Source of the DNA: Sporomusa acidovorans
GTDB taxonomy: Bacteria > Bacillota > Negativicutes > Sporomusales > Sporomusaceae
Assembly (NCBI RefSeq): GCF_900101845.1
Contig: NZ_FNAM01000014.1
Span: forward strand, 56,751-120,750
Direction of reading: 5' to 3'
Length of the DNA: 64,000 nt
Part shown: piece by piece, positions 25,095-33,082 of the stretch
Position numbering within the stretch: position 1 is the first letter of the stretch
Layout: each line of letters starts with the position of its first letter
Program-made: the position numbers and the translations under genes
The notes under the pieces: model-generated
The model's input: only the letters and a program-made list of their open reading frames with translations
Databases searched by the model: none
Told to the model about the DNA's origin: nothing

Positions 25095-26366
25095 ATGTTT
25101 GACAGGAATTTGGCCGACCTCCAATATCTCGAAGAGGTATTGGATAATTTTTCAAAAGCTACCGGTCTACATGTGGCAATTGTAAATAAACAAGGAGAAT
25201 CCTTTGGACTTTTTGATACAGCCGAACGTTGTGATTTTTGCCGTTATATTCGCAGCAAGCCGAGCGGGGTAGTGAAATGCCGGGCTTCCTACAAACAGGC
25301 TACTCAGGAAGCCTCAAAATGGGAAGAACCCTATTTCTTCCGTTGCCGTGCCGGACTGGTTATCTGGGCAGTACCTATTAGTTTACGGGGGATTTCTCTG
25401 GGCAGTATTATTTGCAGTCAGGTGCTGCTTTGGAAACCGGATCGATATTTTTATCAGGAGCTTCGCGAATTGAATCCGGAGGTGGACGATTTCACCGAGC
25501 TGGAAAAGAAAGCAGAGCAGCTTGATATCATCTCCCCGGCACGCTTTCAGGCTGCGGCTGATATGTTGTACGTTACGGTGAATCAACTGATGAAACGGGA
25601 TCTATTGGTTTTGGAGAACGTGGAAACCTATAAGCTGCAGCAACGCATTCATAAGGAACTGGAAAATCGTAAGCTGAAGCAGCTTTCCGCAGCCAGGGAA
25701 GTAGATGATTATGGAACATATCTGCATAGAGAACGGAGTTTTCTTCGCTATATCCGGCTTGGCGATAAGCCCCGGGCTGAAAAGAACCTGCATATGCTGC
25801 TCACGCACCTTTTTGTGAAAGCTGCCGGCGAACAGGCTACGATAAAATCGCGTGTCAGCGAGTTGGCGACATTGGTTTCCCGGGCTGCTGTGGAAGGGGG
25901 CGCCGAGGCAGAGACTGTGATGGTGTTACTGGATAAATTTAATGAACGGATTAATAGTTGCCAGCGCATGGAAGAATTCTTTTTCCATCTGAAAAAACTG
26001 GTTGCGGCATTTTTAAATCAGAGTGTGTCACTGGAGAGTAAGAAACATTATGGCATAGTCAATGAGGCCAAAAGTTATATCCTGGAGAATTATTCACGGT
26101 CGATTAAAATTGACGATGTGGCGGCACAGTTATATATCAGCCCTTCCCATCTGTCGCGTTTGTTTCGCCAGGAGCTTAACTGTACTGTGAATGATTATAT
26201 AACCAGAGTACGGGTTGAGCAGGCTGTTGAACTGATGAAAAAACCGGAAATGAGTGTGGCGCAGGTTTCTCAGGCAGTCGGTTTTCAAAATCAAAGTTAT
26301 TTTGCCAAAGTTTTTTCCAAACATATCGGTGTTGCGCCGTTAATTTACCGTAATAGCTTGTCTTGA
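25095..26366 (+). CDS. PocR-domain AraC-family transcriptional regulator
   Basis: A 423-residue regulator. The N-terminal PocR sensory domain (~1-165) carries four Cys: Cys46 and Cys49 (CDFC), Cys62 (VKCRASY) and Cys84 (FRCRAGL). The middle is helical. The C-terminal ~100 residues are two AraC helix-turn-helices (IKIDDVAAQLYISPSHLSRL and MSVAQVSQAVGFQNQSYF). PocR domains are PAS-related ligand sensors, first known from propanediol/B12 regulation. By position it likely switches on the methanol genes in response to methanol or the corrinoid state. The stop overlaps the ribosome binding region of the next gene, a corrinoid protein. Confidence 0.92.
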   Translation: MFDRNLADLQYLEEVLDNFSKATGLHVAIVNKQGESFGLFDTAERCDFCRYIRSKPSGVVKCRASYKQATQEASKWEEPYFFRCRAGLVIWAVPISLRGISLGSIICSQVLLWKPDRYFYQELRELNPEVDDFTELEKKAEQLDIISPARFQAAADMLYVTVNQLMKRDLLVLENVETYKLQQRIHKELENRKLKQLSAAREVDDYGTYLHRERSFLRYIRLGDKPRAEKNLHMLLTHLFVKAAGEQATIKSRVSELATLVSRAAVEGGAEAETVMVLLDKFNERINSCQRMEEFFFHLKKLVAAFLNQSVSLESKKHYGIVNEAKSYILENYSRSIKIDDVAAQLYISPSHLSRLFRQELNCTVNDYITRVRVEQAVELMKKPEMSVAQVSQAVGFQNQSYFAKVFSKHIGVAPLIYRNSLS

Positions 26367-26380
26367 CGGGAGGGATGGCT

Positions 26381-27040
26381 ATGATTTATGCCGAGATTGC
26401 CGATAAGGTAAAGAATGGCGACGCGGAGGCCGTGAGGGAACTATGCGGCAAAGCCTTGGCGCAAGGGTATCCCGCACTTGTCATCTTAGAAAAGGGGCTT
26501 ATTTGTGGAATGGATCAAATTGCCGATAAATATAGCCATCGGCGGGTTATCGTGCCGGAGGTCCTGCTGTCTTCGCGAGCGATGCATGCCGGCTTGGCTG
26601 TTCTGGAGCCGCACATGAAATATAAAGCAAGGCGGCAGACAGGGACGATCGTTATTGGTACGGTTGCGGGAGACCTGCATGATATCGGCAAGAACCTGGT
26701 CAAGCTAACCATAATGGGTACCGGTGCCCATATTGTTGATTTAGGGATTGATGTAACGCCGCAAAGATTTCTTCAGGCCGTGGAAAAACACAAAGCCGAG
26801 ATACTGATGATGGCAGCGCTGTTAACGACGACTATGCCTTGCATGAAAAAAGTAATCAAAGAGCTGGAGGCTGCAGATATGCGTCAGGGGTTGATTGTCT
26901 GCGTAGGCGGTGCCCCGGTGGATGAAACTTTTGCCCGGGCGATTAATGCCGATTGCTATTTTAAATGTGCCAAAGACGCTAAAAGCTTTCTTGACCATAA
27001 TTTGAGTAAGATTGTACTGCGGCGAAAAGTAGCTACATAA
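26381..27040 (+). CDS. MtaC-like corrinoid protein (orphan copy)
   Basis: A 219-residue two-domain corrinoid carrier. An N-terminal helical cap (~1-85) precedes a Rossmann-like B12 domain with Asp98-x-His100-x2-Gly103 (GDLHDIGKN), where His is the lower Co ligand. AALLTTTMPCMKKVIKELE and VCVGGAPVDETFA complete the fold. ATG 26381 is six bases after GGGAGGG. It is close in length and motif positions to MtaC at 27363, but no methyltransferase gene follows it; a terminator does. It may be a second carrier for another methyl donor, or a sensor working with the adjoining PocR regulator. It ends in a basic tail (IVLRRKVAT). Confidence 0.88.
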   Translation: MIYAEIADKVKNGDAEAVRELCGKALAQGYPALVILEKGLICGMDQIADKYSHRRVIVPEVLLSSRAMHAGLAVLEPHMKYKARRQTGTIVIGTVAGDLHDIGKNLVKLTIMGTGAHIVDLGIDVTPQRFLQAVEKHKAEILMMAALLTTTMPCMKKVIKELEAADMRQGLIVCVGGAPVDETFARAINADCYFKCAKDAKSFLDHNLSKIVLRRKVAT

Positions 27041-27071
27041 TTGTATATTTTTTAGCAAATGAGTGGCGAAA

Positions 27072-27108
27072 CGGCTACCCAGGGTAGGGGTGGCTGTTTT
27101 GTTTTTTT
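27072..27108 (+). terminator. Terminator after orphan corrinoid gene
   Basis: CGGCTACCC pairs with GGGTGGCTG through nine pairs including two wobbles, and is followed by TTTTGTTTTTTT. It separates the regulatory unit from the mtaCB unit. Confidence 0.7.
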
Positions 27109-27279
27109 ATTCACAATCCTGCACTTAAAAGTGTGGCGCGAAGCCGCATTTTTCGCGGATTTTTCGTTAATAAATTCACTTAAAAATGCATGCGATATGT
27201 CTTTTTATTCACATATTGGACGATGCAAGGATTGTATTCAAAAGAGCAGTAATGAAGCGAATTTTCTGAATAACAACAA

Positions 27280-27288
27280 TGCTATAAT
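27280..27288 (+). promoter_or_regulatory. Candidate extended -10 promoter for mtaCB operon
   Basis: TGCTATAAT is an exact extended -10 element (TGn plus TATAAT), 75 bp upstream of mtaC. No recognisable -35 box lies at the right distance, which fits a promoter that needs an activator such as the PocR-AraC protein. Confidence 0.45.
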
Positions 27289-27362
27289 AAAGCCAATCCA
27301 AGGAAGCATGTGGGAATAGTTGATCAAAAACAAAATTACAAAAATCAAAAGGGGGAAGAAAA

Positions 27363-28001
27363 ATGGATTTTAATCAACTTTCGCTCTATGTACAAAAAGG
27401 GAATGGCGGCAAAGTAAAAGAAATGGTATCTGAAGGCTTGGCTCAAAAGGTGTCTCCTACCGAAATCTTAAATGAAGGTTTAATTGCAGCAATGACAGCG
27501 ATCGGAGAAAAGTTCAAAAATAACGAAATATATGTGCCTGAAATGTTGATGGCCGCCAAAGCAATGAATGCAGGAATGCAGGTATTGGAGCCGGTTTTAA
27601 CTGCCACCGGGGTTAAACCTATCGGTAAGGCGGTTATCGGTACCGTAAAAGGCGACTTGCATGACATTGGCAAGAACTTGGTTCGTATGATGCTGAAAGG
27701 CGCCGGCATTGAAATGTATGATTTGGGAATTGACGTACCTGCCCAGGCATTTTTGGCAAAGGCTAAAGAGGTTGGAGCCGACATGATTTGTCTTTCCGCC
27801 TTGTTAACGACGACTATGCCGTATATGGACAGCGTCATCAAAGAATTTGAAAAAGCCGGCGTACGGGGCCAGTTTGTATTTATGATTGGCGGGGCTCCTG
27901 TTACGGAAGCGTATGCCAAGAGTATTCATGCGGACTGCTATGCGGAAGATGCGGTTGTCGCGGTTGATGTTGCGAAAAAATATCTGGCGAAAAAACAATA
28001 A
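27363..28001 (+). CDS. mtaC: Methanol corrinoid protein (MtaC)
   Basis: A 212-residue corrinoid protein. The N-terminal four-helix cap includes EILNEGLIAAMTAIGEKFKN and VPEMLMAAKAMNAGMQVLEP. The B12-binding domain has Asp98-Leu-His100-Asp-Ile-Gly103 (GDLHDIGKN) and the conserved SALLTTTMPYM and MIGGAPVTEAYA loops. It carries the methyl group from MtaB-bound methanol on cobalt to the next methyltransferase. A strong site GGGGGAAG precedes the start. The gene is 22 bases upstream of mtaB and probably co-transcribed with it. Confidence 0.95.
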   Translation: MDFNQLSLYVQKGNGGKVKEMVSEGLAQKVSPTEILNEGLIAAMTAIGEKFKNNEIYVPEMLMAAKAMNAGMQVLEPVLTATGVKPIGKAVIGTVKGDLHDIGKNLVRMMLKGAGIEMYDLGIDVPAQAFLAKAKEVGADMICLSALLTTTMPYMDSVIKEFEKAGVRGQFVFMIGGAPVTEAYAKSIHADCYAEDAVVAVDVAKKYLAKKQ

Positions 28002-28023
28002 ATTTTAGGAGGAGGAGTTTAAA

Positions 28024-29403
28024 ATGGCCAAAACGTTTGAAAAACTTGCGTACAATTCGTTAAACGATTTTGTATATGGTAGTGCGCCCAATCCTGTTAA
28101 ATGCAAAAATGGCATGGTTATCGGCGGCGGCGAGATTTATCCGGAGCTTAACTTTACCCTGCCGGCCATGGAAGTTACTGCAAGTAACATGCCGGAGATT
28201 AAAGAAATTTATTCGGAAATGATTAATGGAGTACTGAAACGGGCCAAAGAGTTGTATGCCCCCGGAATTGTAGTGGAGTTTGAAATGCTGCCGGAAATGA
28301 CGCTTGTACCGGAATGGGGAATTGAGGTAAACAACCTGCTGCGTAATGCCATGTCTGAATATGAAGCCAAATATGGATTAAAGAGCGCGCTGCGCAGTAC
28401 GCCCGGTGATGTGCGTGAATTTAAACGCCCGCCGGTAATGCGCAGTGGGGAAATCTTCAATAATCTGCTCAAAACGATCGAAGGCTCGGCCAAAGGCGGT
28501 GCGGATTTTATCGCGATTGAATCAACAGGCGGTAAAGAAATTCATGATGATGCGCTGGTAAACGCCGATTTAACCAAAGTAATTTTTGCCCTTGGCGTCA
28601 TGGGTACCCGGGATATAAAATTCCTGTGGGAGCATATTGTCCAGATAGCCGGGGCAAACGGTGCACAGGCGGCCGGGGATACGGCTTGCGGGTTTGCTAA
28701 TACCGCTATGGTTTTGGCGCATAAAGGATTTATCCCCAATGTGTTTGCCGCCGTTGTCCGGGTAGCCAGTGTGGCCCGAACCCTGGCCGCTTATGAAGCC
28801 GGTGCGGTTGGCCCTAATAAGGACTGTGGCTATGAAGGCGTTTATTGTAAGGCCATTGCCGGTGTACCCATTGCCATGGAAGGTAAATCGGCGGCCTGTG
28901 CCCATTTAAGCGCTGTCGGCAATATCGCCGCGGCAGTTGCCGACTTGTGGAGCAATGAATCCGTCGCGCCGGTGCGGCTGCTGTCCGATATAGCACCTGT
29001 CGTTTCAATCGAACAATTGATTTATGACTGCCGGCTGATGAATGTGGCCAAGCAAAAAGGCTATGGCATTACCTTTAGGGATTTTCTCGCTGATTCCGAC
29101 TCTAAATTAGATCCGCAAGCCTATATACTGCGTCCGGATGTAGTTTTTGAACTTAGCAAAGAATTAATCAAAGCCAAAACACCTTTCTTAAAAACAAAAG
29201 CCGGTGCCAAGCTGGCTGTTGATGCGATTAGAAAAGCGGTTGACAATAAGGAAGTATTTATCGCCGAACGTGAGAAAAACTGGCTGGATATTATGGACGA
29301 TCAGTTGGCGGCTATTCCTGATGATGAAGAAAAATTCTGGCATCAAATCAAAGGTGAGTTAGAGCTGGATAAATTTATCCCTGCCGAGTACGAGCTTGAT
29401 TGA
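28024..29403 (+). CDS. mtaB: Methanol:corrinoid methyltransferase (MtaB)
   Basis: A 459-residue MtaB. The zinc ligands known from the Methanosarcina enzyme are at matching positions: Glu166 (FIAIESTGG), Cys222 (GDTACGFANTAM) and Cys268 (NKDCGYEGVYCKAI). It activates methanol and transfers its methyl group to the Co(I) corrinoid of MtaC. The RBS is AGGAGGAG. The pairing with mtaC and with a methyl-tetrahydrofolate methyltransferase, rather than coenzyme M methyltransferase MtaA, points to methylotrophic acetogenesis and not methanogenesis. Confidence 0.96.
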   Translation: MAKTFEKLAYNSLNDFVYGSAPNPVKCKNGMVIGGGEIYPELNFTLPAMEVTASNMPEIKEIYSEMINGVLKRAKELYAPGIVVEFEMLPEMTLVPEWGIEVNNLLRNAMSEYEAKYGLKSALRSTPGDVREFKRPPVMRSGEIFNNLLKTIEGSAKGGADFIAIESTGGKEIHDDALVNADLTKVIFALGVMGTRDIKFLWEHIVQIAGANGAQAAGDTACGFANTAMVLAHKGFIPNVFAAVVRVASVARTLAAYEAGAVGPNKDCGYEGVYCKAIAGVPIAMEGKSAACAHLSAVGNIAAAVADLWSNESVAPVRLLSDIAPVVSIEQLIYDCRLMNVAKQKGYGITFRDFLADSDSKLDPQAYILRPDVVFELSKELIKAKTPFLKTKAGAKLAVDAIRKAVDNKEVFIAEREKNWLDIMDDQLAAIPDDEEKFWHQIKGELELDKFIPAEYELD

Positions 29404-29459
29404 TTATTACTTAGTACGTAAACATCAGCAAAAACGTAGCAGAAAGGGGATAAGAAGTC

Positions 29460-30257
29460 ATGATAGTTGTTGGTGAGTTAATCAATTCCAGCCGTAAAGC
29501 CATTGCGGCGGCTATTGAGGATAAAGATGCCGCAGCGATTCAAAAAGTAGCCAAAGACCAGTTTGCAGCCGGAGCTCATTATATTGACGTTAATGCCGGT
29601 ATTTTTGTCGGCAAGGAATCGGAATACCTTAACTGGCTGGTTAAAACGGTGCAGGAAGTTGTCGATGCGCCCTGCTGTATTGATAGTCCTGACCCGAAAT
29701 GTGTTGAACAGGCACTGAAAATTCACCGGGGAACGGCGATGGTTAACTCTATTTCGCTGGAAAGAGAACGTTATTACTCCTTGTTGCCGGTTATTGCCGG
29801 AACCGATCTTAAAGTTGTGGCTTTATGCATGAGTGATGACGGGATGCCAGAGACTACGGAAGCCAGACTCAAAATTGCCGATAAATTAATTAATAATCTG
29901 ACAAAACAAAATATACCTTTGGATAATATTTATGTGGATGCGTTAGTTCAGCCGGTGGCTACCAGTGACTCTTTTGGCATTGAATTTTTGGATGCGATTC
30001 AGGTTATCACCGCCAATTATCCGGGTGTGCATACGATTTGCGGTTTATCCAATATTTCGTATGGATTGCCAAACCGTAAATTTATGAATCAAATGTTTGC
30101 GGTGATGGGGATTGCCAAAGGGTTGGACGGTTTAATTATTAACCCGCTGGATAAGGCCATGATGGCCGGTATTGTCACGGCGGAAACATTGGCCGGACGG
30201 GATAATTTCTGTTGTAACTATCTTGAGGCTTATCGCCAAGGAGGTTTTTCCTGGTAG
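29460..30257 (+). CDS. Methyltetrahydrofolate:corrinoid methyltransferase
   Basis: A 265-residue TIM-barrel pterin-binding protein (MeTr/AcsE/MtvA family). Typical parts are MIVVGELINSSRKAIAAAI, AAGAHYIDVNAGIFVG, CCIDSPDPKCVEQALK, MVNSISLE and HTICGLSNISYGLPNR. It transfers the methyl group between a corrinoid protein and tetrahydrofolate. In this operon it most likely takes the methyl from MtaC to give methyl-THF for the Wood-Ljungdahl pathway. The AcsE of acetyl-CoA synthesis is the alternative, but no acs genes are nearby. It starts with ATG behind AGAAAGGGG. Confidence 0.93.
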   Translation: MIVVGELINSSRKAIAAAIEDKDAAAIQKVAKDQFAAGAHYIDVNAGIFVGKESEYLNWLVKTVQEVVDAPCCIDSPDPKCVEQALKIHRGTAMVNSISLERERYYSLLPVIAGTDLKVVALCMSDDGMPETTEARLKIADKLINNLTKQNIPLDNIYVDALVQPVATSDSFGIEFLDAIQVITANYPGVHTICGLSNISYGLPNRKFMNQMFAVMGIAKGLDGLIINPLDKAMMAGIVTAETLAGRDNFCCNYLEAYRQGGFSW

Positions 30258-30361
30258 TTGTGGTGGGGAAGGGGTTGTCTCCAAACATGGGGATGGCCCC
30301 TTTATTTTAAAAACTAAAATTATTAAACTATCTGATTCCGCGGGACTAAGGAGGAGAAACT

Positions 30362-30952
30362 ATGCGCATTTTGCTCTTTGGCGGCTTTTTGGGAACAGGT
30401 AAAACGACTACCATTTTGCAAATTGCCAAATACCTAACCATTGTGCGCCATGAAACGGTGGTCATTGTCGAGAACGAGATCGGGGCAGCGGGAATTGACG
30501 ACCGGCTTTTTGCGAACAGTGGATTGCAGGTTAAAAAGTTATTCGGTGGGTGTGTGTGCTGCCAAATTACCAGTGATTTGCTGCATGCTGTTGAGGAAAT
30601 TCATGAAACGTTGAAGCCGGACTGGATTATGATTGAAATGACTGGTTTGGCCTATCCCTCCAAGACAGCAAAGTCGCTTAGAAAATACAGCACAGTTTGT
30701 TCGGCCTTTAAAACAATAACGATTGTTGATCGCGGGCGGTGGTCAGAGCTGATGGCAACGCTGGGACCGCTTGTTACTGGACAAGTGGAAGGAAGTGACC
30801 TCATTATTATTAACAAAGTGGACCTTGACGGTGAAGATGTACAAACCATCGAAAGAGATTTACGCCTATTGGGAGAACATATTAAGTGTGTGGCCACCAG
30901 CGCAGCCCAGGAATTGCCGCTTGCGGTGCTTGAGGAGGTCGTTTCCTTATGA
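30362..30952 (+). CDS. Short CobW/COG0523-type GTPase
   Basis: A 196-residue G3E GTPase. Walker A is GGFLGTGKTT (7-16), the metal motif is GGCVCCQ with Cys64, Cys66 and Cys67, and NKVD is at 151-154. It ends right after the G domain and lacks the usual ~120-residue CobW C-terminal domain, so it is about half the length of classical members. The family inserts or delivers metals, including for cobalamin. Here it is located behind the methyltransferase genes and overlaps the next gene by four bases. I infer a chaperone role for the Zn of MtaB or for corrinoid loading. Confidence 0.88.
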   Translation: MRILLFGGFLGTGKTTTILQIAKYLTIVRHETVVIVENEIGAAGIDDRLFANSGLQVKKLFGGCVCCQITSDLLHAVEEIHETLKPDWIMIEMTGLAYPSKTAKSLRKYSTVCSAFKTITIVDRGRWSELMATLGPLVTGQVEGSDLIIINKVDLDGEDVQTIERDLRLLGEHIKCVATSAAQELPLAVLEEVVSL

Positions 30953-31326
30953 GTAATGAGGCCACGGTTTTTAGCAAACATTATCATGTTTCGTTTGTTA
31001 ACCCACTGCACACGCGGGAAGTGGAAAATCTATTGCGGGAATTTATTGTAACAGTTGGGCACTCTTTCTCACAGGATAACGTTATTTTGGGACATATCAA
31101 ACTGTTGGGCAGGTTATCGGAACTGGCGGTGGAGCATTTCCTTTTTCTATCGCTTACCCGGCTGGATCAAGTGAACGTAATTCCCTCAAAGTGTTGGTCG
31201 CATGTAAACGGCATTACCTTAACCGGTTTAGATCTGGATATCAATGTACTGATTTTTGGACATACGTTCAGTGAAATTGAAACCAAGGTGACGGAGTCAT
31301 TAAACCAATTAGGGGATTATCGCTAA
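30949..31326 (+). CDS. Conserved-looking partner protein of the CobW-like GTPase
   Basis: A 125-residue protein starting four bases inside the GTPase gene (ATGA overlap), so translation is likely coupled. It contains ATVFSKHYHVSFVNPLHTRE, LSELAVEHFLFLSLTRLDQV and an acidic-hydrophobic end, and reads like a compact alpha/beta domain without Cys clusters. I do not recognise the family. Its place directly after a GTPase that lacks its C-terminal domain suggests it could supply that half in trans; this is inference only. Confidence 0.7.
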   Translation: MSNEATVFSKHYHVSFVNPLHTREVENLLREFIVTVGHSFSQDNVILGHIKLLGRLSELAVEHFLFLSLTRLDQVNVIPSKCWSHVNGITLTGLDLDINVLIFGHTFSEIETKVTESLNQLGDYR

Positions 31327-31390
31327 GAAAAAGGGAATACAGACACAAAAAATCTGCTGTGCGAAAAGTACATTTAGGAGGAAGCAACGG

Positions 31391-31789
31391 ATGGGGTTTG
31401 GTGAAAAAATTCGGTATATCCGGAGCAGATTTTCTCTTACTACCAAACAATTGGCTACACTCTTACATGTAAGTCAATCGTACATATCCCATGTCGAAAA
31501 CAATCGCCGCAAGCTAAGCCGCGATAAGATCGTCATTTTGTCTCAAAAGCTTAACACGCCTGTAGAGTTTTTCCTGTATGATGACCCGCAAACGCTGGAA
31601 GAATTTGAATCCCGTGATAGCAGCGGGCAAAATCACGGTGATGAAGACTATCTGAATTATTCCGGTGTGGTGCAGCAAGCCGTAGCTGCTAATATTAGTC
31701 CCGAGGAGTTAGGGCAGGCTATAGAGTTTATCAAGGGATACAATAAAATTCATCAAAAACAGGGGGATCATAGATCCGGAATAGAATAA
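31391..31789 (+). CDS. XRE-family transcriptional regulator
   Basis: A 132-residue protein. An N-terminal Cro/cI helix-turn-helix (residues 5-60) has LTTKQLATLLHVSQSYISHV and SRDKIVILSQKLNTPVEFFL. A ~70-residue tail (SGVVQQAVAANISPEELGQA) is helical and of unknown function. AGGAGG lies before the ATG. It follows the corrinoid GTPase genes by 64 bases and may belong to the same transcript. It could tune the methanol genes or respond to a separate signal. A terminator follows. Confidence 0.85.
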   Translation: MGFGEKIRYIRSRFSLTTKQLATLLHVSQSYISHVENNRRKLSRDKIVILSQKLNTPVEFFLYDDPQTLEEFESRDSSGQNHGDEDYLNYSGVVQQAVAANISPEELGQAIEFIKGYNKIHQKQGDHRSGIE

Positions 31790-31804
31790 GCAGTACATGT
31801 GAAG

Positions 31805-31838
31805 AAGCCACACTGCCATTTCTGGTTGGGTGGCTTTA
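31805..31838 (+). terminator. Terminator at end of the methanol island
   Basis: AAGCCAC (31805-31811) pairs with GTGGCTT (31830-31836), followed by a short T-rich stretch. The stem is moderate. Confidence 0.5.
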
Positions 31839-32050
31839 CTGTTATAAATAGTATATGAAGGTATGAGGTAGAGTTATTCCCTTTTTTCGTACAATCCTTA
31901 GTAAGATGTGATGCCCCCTGGTTCTGGCAGGTGATTTTTGCTAGAATACAAAATAGGGATAATTGTATTCAAGACTTCCGCTTTTGCCAACACCCCGCCC
32001 GCCTGCAAAAATCTTTAGTACGTTGTATATAGATAGGAGGTTGCCGGAAA

Positions 32051-32989
32051 ATGATAATAAGCGCCAGCCGACGGACCGACATCCCTGCTTTTTATGCTGA
32101 GTGGTTTATGTATCGTCTGCAAGCAGGTGTTGTTTACGTCAGAAATCCGCGTAATCCCGGACAGATTGCCAGTGTTGCCTTAAACCCGGCGGTCGTCGAT
32201 TGTATTGTGTTCTGGACAAAAAATGCCCGACCGATGCTGAATAAACTGGATGTAATCGATAAAATGGGCTATCCGTATTATTTTCAGTTTACCATAACAC
32301 CCTATGATCAGCAGGTGGAAAAAAGGCTTCCGCCTAAAGCGGAAATCATAGAAACCTTCCAATATTTAAGCGAAAAAATTGGCAAACAGCGCGTCATCTG
32401 GCGTTATGACCCTGTAATTGTTAGCCCGGAATTTTCTGTACAGTACCATCTGGAAGCTTTCGGCAATCTGTGCGATCATCTTGGCGATTATACCGGTCAA
32501 TGTATGATCAGTTTTATCGATGTGTATGCGAAAAACCGGCGAAACTTACGGGATATTATGGCCTGTGAAACAGAACCCCGGCATAAAAACAAAATTGCCG
32601 CCGGTTTTTCAGCGATTGCTCAAGCTCATAAGCTAAGCTTGGCGGCCTGCTCTGAGACCATGGATTTTAGTGCTTATGGTATTGAACGGGCAGCCTGTAT
32701 AGATAAAAGGCTGATTGAAAAGATAACCGACTCTTCTCTTGGCGGAAAAAAAGACCCCAACCAGCGTCCGGACTGTGGGTGCCTGGAAAGTATTGATATC
32801 GGGGCTTATGATTGTTGCCCTTACGGCTGTATCTACTGCTATGGTACAAAAAGTGAAGCCGCGGTGCAAAAAAACAGGCAGCTGCATAGCGTATATTCGC
32901 CCTTGTTAGTCGGTGTTCCGGCTGAAGAGGATCATGTCGGCAGCCGCGCATGCAAATCGTTAAAGAATATACAGTCGTCTCTGTTTTAA
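32051..32989 (+). CDS. DUF1848 family protein
   Basis: A 312-residue protein starting IISASRRTDIPAFYAEWF, the hallmark N-terminus of DUF1848. The C-terminal CGCLESIDIGAYDCCPYGCIYCYGT carries six Cys in CxC and CxxxCxxC-like arrangements, suggesting an Fe-S cluster similar to radical-SAM enzymes but C-terminal. HLEAFGNLCDHLG and IWRYDPVIV are other conserved segments. AGGAGG is upstream. The reaction is not known. It appears to be a single-gene unit. Confidence 0.85.
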   Translation: MIISASRRTDIPAFYAEWFMYRLQAGVVYVRNPRNPGQIASVALNPAVVDCIVFWTKNARPMLNKLDVIDKMGYPYYFQFTITPYDQQVEKRLPPKAEIIETFQYLSEKIGKQRVIWRYDPVIVSPEFSVQYHLEAFGNLCDHLGDYTGQCMISFIDVYAKNRRNLRDIMACETEPRHKNKIAAGFSAIAQAHKLSLAACSETMDFSAYGIERAACIDKRLIEKITDSSLGGKKDPNQRPDCGCLESIDIGAYDCCPYGCIYCYGTKSEAAVQKNRQLHSVYSPLLVGVPAEEDHVGSRACKSLKNIQSSLF

Positions 32990-33082
32990 CAATAGACTGG
33001 TAACGCTAGGCAGAAACGAATATAATTGTAAACAACAGAGCAATCGTTATTTTGGCATACTTATAGCAAGTAGGTGAGAGAC

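Larger units (their letters stand above)
27041..27362. other. Intergenic region before mtaC
   Basis: 322 bp. Contains a terminator (27072-27108) and, near the end, a candidate extended -10 promoter (27280-27288). In between is AT-rich DNA with no ORF, no cobalamin-riboswitch-like conserved box and no sigma-54 motif with correct spacing. Confidence 0.5.

Noticed and set aside
27130..27150. TGTGGCGCGAAGCCGCATT as possible sigma-54 promoter before mtaC
   Set aside because: GG and GC are nine, not ten, bases apart, which RpoN does not tolerate well, and no activator of that class is encoded nearby.
30289..30310. GGGG-ATGG-CCCC hairpin followed by TTTATTTT between the methyltransferase and GTPase genes
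   Set aside because: Stem of only four pairs. It could weaken but hardly ends transcription, so it was not listed as a terminator.
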